In this document: positions 57,440-64,000 of the stretch, one piece after another
Numbering within the stretch: position 1 is the stretch's first letter
Layout of the letters: every line of letters starts with the position of its first letter
Source of the DNA: Takakia lepidozioides
Lineage: Eukaryota; Streptophyta; Takakiopsida; Takakiales; Takakiaceae
DNA length: 64,000 nt
Reading direction: 5' to 3'
NCBI GenBank assembly: GCA_030704615.1
Contig: CM060732.1
Location: 59,999,053-60,063,052 of the forward strand
Position numbers and translations under genes: made by a program
The notes under the pieces: model-generated
Told to the model about the DNA's origin: nothing
What the model saw: only the letters and a program-made list of their open reading frames with translations
The model's database searches: none

Positions 57440-58950
57440 TGCCTGATTTGAATCAACTGTGCCGCTGCAGCAGCTCCTTCAGTTTGACCATCTACCCCAT
57501 GCAGGTTTCTTGTAGCTATTTGATGCACAGGGAATCAAGTAATCTTGTGCTTGAAATCTGGCCCTCCCTTGATGAATCTGGCCCACCCTCCTACCCTGCT
57601 CCATCAGCTATCACTGCCTCTGCACAAATCATGAGTACATCCTTGCCTTGCTGCTAGCAGCTGACAATGACAGCCTAGATTTGTTCTAGGAAACACCCAA
57701 CTCAACTTATCACGCTAGTTCCTATGCTCCATTGCATCTGCTACTCTCTGTAAAATCCAACAGGCATTCACCCTTTTTTGCCTCGATTGTCCCACCATTG
57801 ACTGGGGTCAGAAAAGTATTCATTTCATTCACAGCTTCTCCTCGTCTGTCTTAACTACCTGTTTCTTTTCTCTGGTACTTCCTGTTGTCACATTGCAGTA
57901 TCATGTCAAAGTCCACTCCCAACTATCAAAGATTCACTCAACCAGCTTAACTTGCAGAATTAATTTAGGGCTGATTTCTGATAAGAGAAAAACAGGGTGA
58001 AATGTGTTGAAGAAGGTGCCTTCACTAGCAGTGCCTGATTTTATCAATTGTGCCGCAGCTGCTGCAGCTTCCAGTTAACCATCTACCCATGCAGGTTTTT
58101 TGTAGCTTATCCCTCCAAAGGGAATCATAGGTAATCTTGAGCTTGAAATCCGGCCCTCTGGGATGCATCTGGACCCAAACCCTATCCCTGCTCCTTCAGC
58201 TATCCATGCTTTGGCACAAATCATGCATGTATCCTTGCTTGGGGCTGCCTAGCAGCTGAACAATGAACACGCCTAGATGTGTTTCTAAGCAAACAGCAAA
58301 CACCCCAACCTACTATCACACTAGTTCCTACGCTGGACTTGCAGCTTCCAACAGGCATTCATCATCATTCACCTTTTTTTTCCCTCGATTGTTCCACACC
58401 CTTGATGACTGTGGTCAGAAACATATTCATTCCAGAGGTTTTCCTCGTCTCTGTTATCTGTTTTTTCGATACTTCCCTGTTTGCCACAAGAAATTTGCAG
58501 TACATGTCAAAATCACTCCAAAAACACCATAGATCCACCTACGAGCTAACTTGCAGAATTCAACCTGAAAATTTAGGGACGACTCTGCTCACAGCAAAAA
58601 CAGGCTAAAATTGTTGAAGAAGGTGCCTTCCAGTGTCCTTCCATCATTAGCAGTGCCTGGTTCTATCAATTGTGATGCTGCCACTGCTGTTTCCAGTGAA
58701 CCATCTACCTGCGCAGGTTTCTTGTAGCTATTGATCCACAGGGAATCAGAAGTAATCTTGTGTTTTGAAATCTGGCCCTCTTGGATGAATCTGGACCTCT
58801 ATATCCCTGTCCTTCCAGCTATCCCTGCCTGTGTACAAATCATGTACAAATCATGAATTACACAAATCCTCAGTCCACCCAACGAGCTAACTTACAGAAT
58901 TCAATATGCAAATTCAGGGCCGAGTCTGATGAGAGGGCAAAACAGGCTGA
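57440..58950. repeat. Tandem repeats of about 560-600 bp upstream of the PPR locus
   Basis: Two and a half copies begin near 57440, 58025 and 58640. Shared blocks are GTGCCTGxTTxxATCAA, TTTCTTGTAGCTATT, CACAGGGAATCA, GTAATCTTGxGCTTGAAATC, GGCCCTC and CTCCxTCAGCTAT, and in the first two CAAACACCC/CACTAGTTCCTA and CCAACAGGCATTC. They may be the duplicated 5' flank of the PPR family. No coding function was seen. Confidence 0.75.
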
Positions 58951-59265
58951 AATAGGTCGAAGAAGAAGGTGCCCTCACCGCATTGTCCTTGACCTTGTGT
59001 CATGACCCATGGAGGATTTGGCCGACCATCAACCCATGGAGGATTTTGGCCGACCATCATCAACCAAAAGACCTCTGTTTTTGTTGCTTGTGTCTGTATT
59101 CAGGTAATGTCGGATTGGTCTTTGAGAACCACCACTGTGCAGCTGAGCAGGCATAGATTGAAACACGGCCTGCTAAGTCCAACGACTCTCCCAGAACCTT
59201 GTAAACATCAGGAAGAATACAAAATCAATGTACAAACAGGAAGAGCCAGGAGCCCACATCTGCAG
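58937..59265 (+). repeat. Diverged copy of the 1.67-1.99 kb sequence
   Basis: Partner of the block at 1668-1985. Here a short internal duplication is added (GACCCATGGAGGATTTxGGCCGACCATCA repeated at 59006 and 59034). Confidence 0.7.
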
Positions 59266-59670
59266 GATGGACAAACTTCTTCACATCATTAATAAAAAGC
59301 CACACCTTGCAATTGCGGTTGTCCCACCATCGTGAAGGATCTTTAAAAACTCATGCCAGCTCGCTCCGTGCTCCAGGTAGAGGTTTGTGCTCGAAAATCC
59401 GACAGCACAACATTTTGACAGGTCCTTTAACTGAGGGGTGCTAGTGATCTTTCAGCAACATTCATGCAAGTTGTTTTGGGCTCCATTGGGCTCTACACGA
59501 TGAGGAACAACGAACATGTCCAGACTTACATAGATGCTAACCCAGCTTACTATGTTTTCAGTCTGAAGATTGTAGAGTGGTCTCTGAAAACGACCAGGGA
59601 GGAAGGCGCTGAGCAGCCAGAGTCTTTTACCCTGGGTCTTGGCCACTGTTGGGCGGGTATTACTTCTTGT

Positions 59671-59768
59671 CACCAAGACCAGAGAAGAAGGAGACAAACA
59701 GAATGAGGCTTTTCCAATTACTTTAATTGGCCTCATTCTGTTTGTCTTCTTCTTCTCCGGTATTGGTG
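59671..59768. repeat. Long hairpin with 39-bp arms
   Basis: 59671-59709 (CACCAAGACCAGAGAAGAAG onward) pairs with 59730-59768 (ending CTCCGGTATTGGTG) with few mismatches, and the 20-bp loop is itself palindromic (CCAATTACTTTAATTGG). A transcript would fold as an almost unbroken hairpin of about 98 nt. The size is compatible with a MITE remnant or a small-RNA precursor; no evidence decides. Confidence 0.8.
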
Positions 59769-60239
59769 ACGAAGCAGTGTCTTCCTGGGTCAGCCTCTAT
59801 GGCACCCGCTTGAGAGGTTATGTTTTCCCTCCTTGTCATTTAACCCTTAGAGGACGCGCTATTTTTGGGTGAGCCCACTAAAAAAGGGTGCATAGGTGTA
59901 ACTTCTTACCCCCAATCATCCATGGGGATGAACCTTATACTTATGTTCATATCTACTACCATAGTTGGGCAGGCTGATCCGGCACTAAATAATTAGAAAT
60001 GAATCTGCCTAATAATTAAGTGAAAATTTAGGAAAAAACTGCCGAAATTCCGAAACGTTTAAAGAAAATGCCTAAAATCCCAAGCAAACTCCAAATATCA
60101 AATCTCAAATGCATGTTTCAAGGCATAAAGCTCTAGGAAAATATTTTCCTTAGCTCTGAGAAATCCTAGAATAATCGGCTGAACAATCACTGCATTTGAG
60201 GATTGACCAGATGCTCTCTTGGCTCTAACAAACACCCAC
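59769..60239. other. Intergenic, nothing recognised
   Basis: No open frame with a recognisable domain, and no repeat noticed. Confidence 0.4.
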
Positions 60240-60480
60240 ATAAAAAAATTGTTTTGTTTTTTTTGAAAAAAAAGAGAAATACCTGGGAGCGACAGCTCAC
60301 AAATCAGGCCCCTTGATAGTGAGAGGAGAAAATAACCTCTTCCATTTATGCGCCATGGAGGCGAATGAGTGGACACCGCCCACGAACCATACCACAACCG
60401 TCAGTAGCAAGATTTGACCCAGAATCATCTGGGTGGCACCTCAGTGCACTGAACCATTTGAGCTACTGTATTTTTGGTAC
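60240..60480 (-). mobile_element. tRNA-derived SINE of a second family
   Basis: On the minus strand GTAGCTCAAATGGTTCAGTG (A box) and GATTCTGGGTCAAATCTTG (B box) have tRNA spacing. The body continues through GGCGCATAAATGGAAGAGG and ends in an A-rich tail (the T/A-rich run at 60240-60275). The head resembles a tRNA and the overall length of about 240 bp fits a SINE. No second copy is present in this window. Confidence 0.6.
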
Positions 60481-61432
60481 ATCATTCTCTTACCACATCT
60501 GGTACAATAGATAGAGCAAGTTCATGCAGGGAGTCACCGCCGAATTACTTAAAATCTCCTCGTAAAATCTAGAAATTTTCCTTAGTTGTGCCAGAGTGTT
60601 TTGTTGTAAAGAAAATAAATATTCGGCACTTCACTACCTGCGCTGTAGGGTAGATCCATGTCCTGTCAAAAATGTAGGCAAATTGACCGTTGCATTCGGG
60701 AGATTATACCAAACTAATATGCCCCAATTTGTAATAAATTCAAAATTGCATGGAAAAATTGTTTGACCACAAAATTGAAGTATCGAGTTGAATCTTTCTA
60801 GACAAAGGCCCTCCATCTGATTATATGGCACCTAACTACTGCCTCCCCAAAACCTAAGACGAAAATTCCAAAAACTTAGATAGGCTGCCTTGTATGTGAA
60901 ATCTGGGGGGTAAATTATCTTTTTTTGGCTTCTTTTCCATACCCCATTGTTTTCCAATTCCTCTGGTAAGTAAGTGCACAGTAACATTTCCTGGTGCCTT
61001 GTCCAAAACTTTGGGCATTATGACAAATTTTCAGCCCTAGATGTTATTTTGAAGATTGCCCATACGTTGGCGGCCACGTGGGCAGGTCAATGGTGCTCTA
61101 ACACTGGATTTCCTGAAACCTGGCACTTTGCAAAATTCTAGGGAGCACAACTTTTATGATTATTTGGCGCTGTAAAGTCCCTCACTGACATCTACAATTC
61201 ATCTTCAAGGTTCACTTCCATCCACTATCATCCATGGGAATTGGAGTCTGGCAAGTAATCTGACGCGACCCGATCCCGGTAGTGTCGTCCTTTAGGGGTT
61301 AAAAGGGAACACCCGACGGACTGCTCTAAAAAATTCATAATTAAAAAACACAAAAATCAATACTAGCAGCCGGTTCCAGAGTATTAGAATATTCACTAAA
61401 CTTTAATATCCCCTGGTTCTAAGTAATTCTAG
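60481..61432. other. Intergenic, nothing recognised
   Basis: AT-rich, with only short open frames. It ends at the target duplication of the following LINE. Confidence 0.4.
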
Positions 61433-61440
61433 TAGTATGA

Positions 61441-63872
61441 GGGAACCCCCTATTATGATGCGCGACGATACAGTTCTTCTGCAAGTGTTCGGCAGCTAAC
61501 GTTGAAGGGACTCTCTCGGCTCTTTCTTCTTTCTGCGCTGCATCTGGTCTTAAAGTTAATTGGAAGAAGTCAGTGGGTATTCTGTCGAAGCTCTCCATCA
61601 ATGCTCCTCTGCCACATATTGCCCTGTGGGGAGATAACTTGGGCTTAAGATAGTTGCAGGATGGTCAATTGCATACCTTGGTAGGTCACCTGGTTGGGCA
61701 TGGCCTAACTGATCTTCATCGTTTTGAGATAGTTCTGGCCAAGATCAAACGGAGTCTTTCTTACTGGTCTTCCCTGCATTTATCCATTACAGGAAGAGCT
61801 ATTGTGGCAAACCAAGTTATTCTTGCCTCTTCCTGGTTCTCTGCTTCGGTTTGGTATCCAGGAGCCCAAATTGTTAAGCAAATCCAGGCTATGACTAAGA
61901 ACTTCGTGTGGGGAGGCACCTCAGCTTCTCCCAACATAAGAGTTTTGGTCACCTGGTCCCAGATTACGCAGAAGAGGAAATTTGGCGGGTTGGGTATCCT
62001 TGACCCACAAATCGTTTCCCTGCTCGCCAAATGGGTTCCGAGAGTTTTTATGAATCTCTCTGCTCCCTGGATCTTAATTGTAAGATGCCACATCCTCGAC
62101 ACCCATCTGTCTCCTGGTGCTTGGCCACAGTTTCTTAGATAGATTGTTCAAGGGGGGAGATCTTCCAGATCAGCGGGGGCCATCGGCTCAAAGGCTTGGC
62201 AATCGATTTGGGCAGCATGGCTGCGGTGAGACCTTACTTGTTCTAGACTATCCCCTCTTTGGTGGAGGAGGTGTTAAGACAGCCAATATTTGGGAACTTT
62301 AACGCGGATTCGGATGTCCTTATTAAGTGTTCAAGTAAGTGGGCTTCTTGGGAACTGGTAGGGGTTTCTAATTTCTATTGGTACGATGGAGCTTTCCTCC
62401 CGAGGCTTGTTACTACTGCAGCACTGTCGAAGAGGAAAGCAAACGCCTGGGATACCATCGTTTCAAACATTCCCCCTCGTTGGATCTCTATATGTTCCCT
62501 TCCATTCAATCAAAGGGCCCTCCCAACTTGGCTGGAAGGGGGTGCCAGTGGATCGTTATTTGCCTTCTATGCCATCTTCAGGGACTCTCAATCTCTATTC
62601 AGTTTGAAGTTTATTATGCACACTGACGGCTCCTTGGTCTTTCCCCGCCCCGCTTCACATCAAGAATCCGATTTATTTCCTATTAGGGTATTTTCGGTTA
62701 TCTCTGGTGTTTGTGATCCTGTGCCCCACGTTAACCTCGCGCATTACAACGATTCTTTCATCTGGTTTCTTTCTGCTCTTCTTCGGTTGTTGCAATTTGA
62801 CCCCGCAGAATGGCACTAGATGGATAAGAAACACACCATTTTTTTTGGGTTCACGGTGAAGTTTGCTTATTCTCTCCTCAGGCCTCCTCTGATTTTCACT
62901 AGTAAATGGAACTCTAAGTGGAGGCATCTGCCTACCCTCCCTGCAGATTGAAAGTCCATTTGGAGAGATATATGGAGAAAGGATAGGGCTGCGAAGGTCT
63001 CAAGGTTCTTATGGAAGATTGCTAATAGAATTTTACCGATTTTCCAGTTCATTCCTGTTCTTTTGTCTTTTGGCCTCTGTTTGATTTGCCAGGCAGGTCA
63101 AGATGAAACTATAGAGCACTGCTTGGTGTCCTGTCCCCTGGCTACGTTCATATGGTCTCGTGTATGCAGATTCTATCAGTTTTGGAACCTGAATGCTTTC
63201 ATATACACATATGTCTTGCTTTTGAATTTGCATAATGGAGCGTTATGGAGCACTTGCCAAGTATGGGCAGTTCTAAGGGCCCATACACTATGGAACGTGT
63301 GGAAGGACAGATGCTCGCTAGTTTATGGGGGGACTCAGCCTTGTGTGAAATTGTTGCTACATAGAGTTCACTCAGACCTTATGTCTGAGGCTCGGAAAGC
63401 TTAGAGGGTTTTGGGTGTAGCTCTTGCTAGATGCGCGCAAAGAAGGAGGCTGCAGCTACTCTCTTGCTTTGATAATACCTGGGGGAACGGCGGACTCCTC
63501 TGCTCAAGATCATCAGAATCAACAGTTGTTTGGAACGACAAACTCCCACCATATTGGCAGCTCTACTAGTGCGCAAGAATCCCTGCAGCATGAGGACTCG
63601 GATGTGAATTGGTGACACAAGCGCCTCAGGAAGGGCAAATCTAAAGCGCACATTTCTTTTTATATCTCTTCTCGTTAGTCTTAGTATATCTTCCTCCTCT
63701 TCGCAGATCCATCTCGGATTCTGCCTGGTAGTATAGGATCTAGGCCACGGGGCAGTGTCCCATTTTTTCATCCTCATGGTTGTTTCTCCGAGGTTATTTT
63801 TTCCTCGTTTTTTAAATAAATTCCCAGGGCGCCGTCCCTTGTTCTTCTTAAGAAATAAAAAAAATAAAAAAA
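61441..63872 (+). mobile_element. 5'-truncated L1-like LINE with 8-bp target duplication
   Basis: TAGTATGA flanks both sides (61433-61440 and 63873-63880), and an A-rich tail (AAATAAAAAAAATAAAAAAAT) precedes the second copy. Coding begins inside reverse transcriptase at a degenerate xADD box (RDDTVLLQ). It continues with SGLKVNWKKSVGILS, LSYWSSLHLSITGRAIVANQ, MTKNFVWGGTS and RKFGGLGILDPQIVS (typical of plant L1 RT thumbs). After several frame changes and stops it reaches the zinc knuckle CLICQAGQDETIEHCLVSCP at about 63080-63140, then WNVWKDRCSLVYGG. It is dead on arrival because of 5' truncation. Confidence 0.88.
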
Positions 63873-63880
63873 TAGTATGA

Positions 63881-64000
63881 CTTAAGTTGATTTGCAAACG
63901 AGTATCAATAGGACGGATATTCTGATTTTGATACCAACTGCTGGTAAGTTATCAAACCAGGTATAAATAACTAAAATTAAAATTAAAGTAATAGCCATTT
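63881..64000. other. Window edge, nothing assigned
   Basis: Contains GTATCAA and TTGATACC words like those inside the 708-bp hAT element at 5730-6437, possibly part of a related element running off the window. This cannot be decided here. Confidence 0.25.

Overview
The window looks like nuclear DNA of a land plant. Supporting signs are degenerate TTTAGGG/CCCTAAA telomere-type tracts, PLS-class PPR proteins with E and DYW domains, a four-exon class III peroxidase with all eight cysteines, a CDKG-type kinase, captured fragments of PR-1, cytosolic Cu/Zn-SOD and REVEILLE-type MYB genes, and plant-type copia, hAT, LINE and SINE sequences. Gene density is low, transposon load is heavy and a DYW-PPR family has expanded. 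My inference is a seed-free vascular plant (fern or lycophyte), but nothing here proves the clade.

Layout. 0-6.5 kb: a decayed PPR array (minus strand), an unrecognised protein remnant, a telomere-like repeat field and a 708-bp non-autonomous hAT element with a perfect 8-bp target duplication. 6.5-17.4 kb: a decayed Ty1/copia element split by a complete 7.6-kb hAT transposon (7523-15098, target duplication GTACTGAC). Just inside its left end the hAT carries a PR-1/CAP fragment fused to the first two exons of a Cu/Zn-SOD gene. It also holds a minisatellite of palindromic units and a transposase gene broken at a T10 run. 17.4-21 kb: a foldback, a MULE-like fragment, SINEs and short tandem repeats. 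21-28 kb: two apparently functional genes on the plus strand, a secretory class III peroxidase and the ESCRT-III subunit VPS20/CHMP6.

29-47 kb is a rearranged segmental duplication. Sequence from 26.7-30.9 kb (VPS20 3' half, a broken PPR-DYW gene and flank) recurs at 33.3-46.7 kb. The second copy has been cut by an inversion of about 6 kb and one of about 1 kb, and interrupted by a 4.8-kb LINE. Between the copies lies an uninterrupted 613-codon CDKG kinase gene whose start region is repeated as an inverted copy. A frameshifted F-box/kelch-like gene (36.2-37.4 kb) lies inside the inverted segment. At 46.9-49.0 kb is an intact-looking short-chain dehydrogenase (minus).

49.8-53.4 kb holds two elements with long inverted repeats. 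The second (51.3-52.9 kb) carries a REVEILLE-type MYB exon and so resembles a Pack-MULE. 54.3-59.3 kb is a PPR-DYW locus (minus): the last 418 codons, including an intact DYW deaminase domain, are open, but the upstream tandem PLS repeats are frame-broken, and tandem 0.5-0.6-kb flank repeats follow. The window ends with a hairpin, a SINE and a 5'-truncated L1-like LINE flanked by TAGTATGA.

The genes form no operon or pathway. The best candidates for functional host genes are the peroxidase (cell-wall redox), VPS20 (endosomal sorting), CDKG (cell cycle/splicing kinase), the dehydrogenase (lipid metabolism) and possibly the DYW gene (organellar RNA editing). The most unusual content is two DNA transposons that have captured pieces of host genes, and the rearranged duplication.
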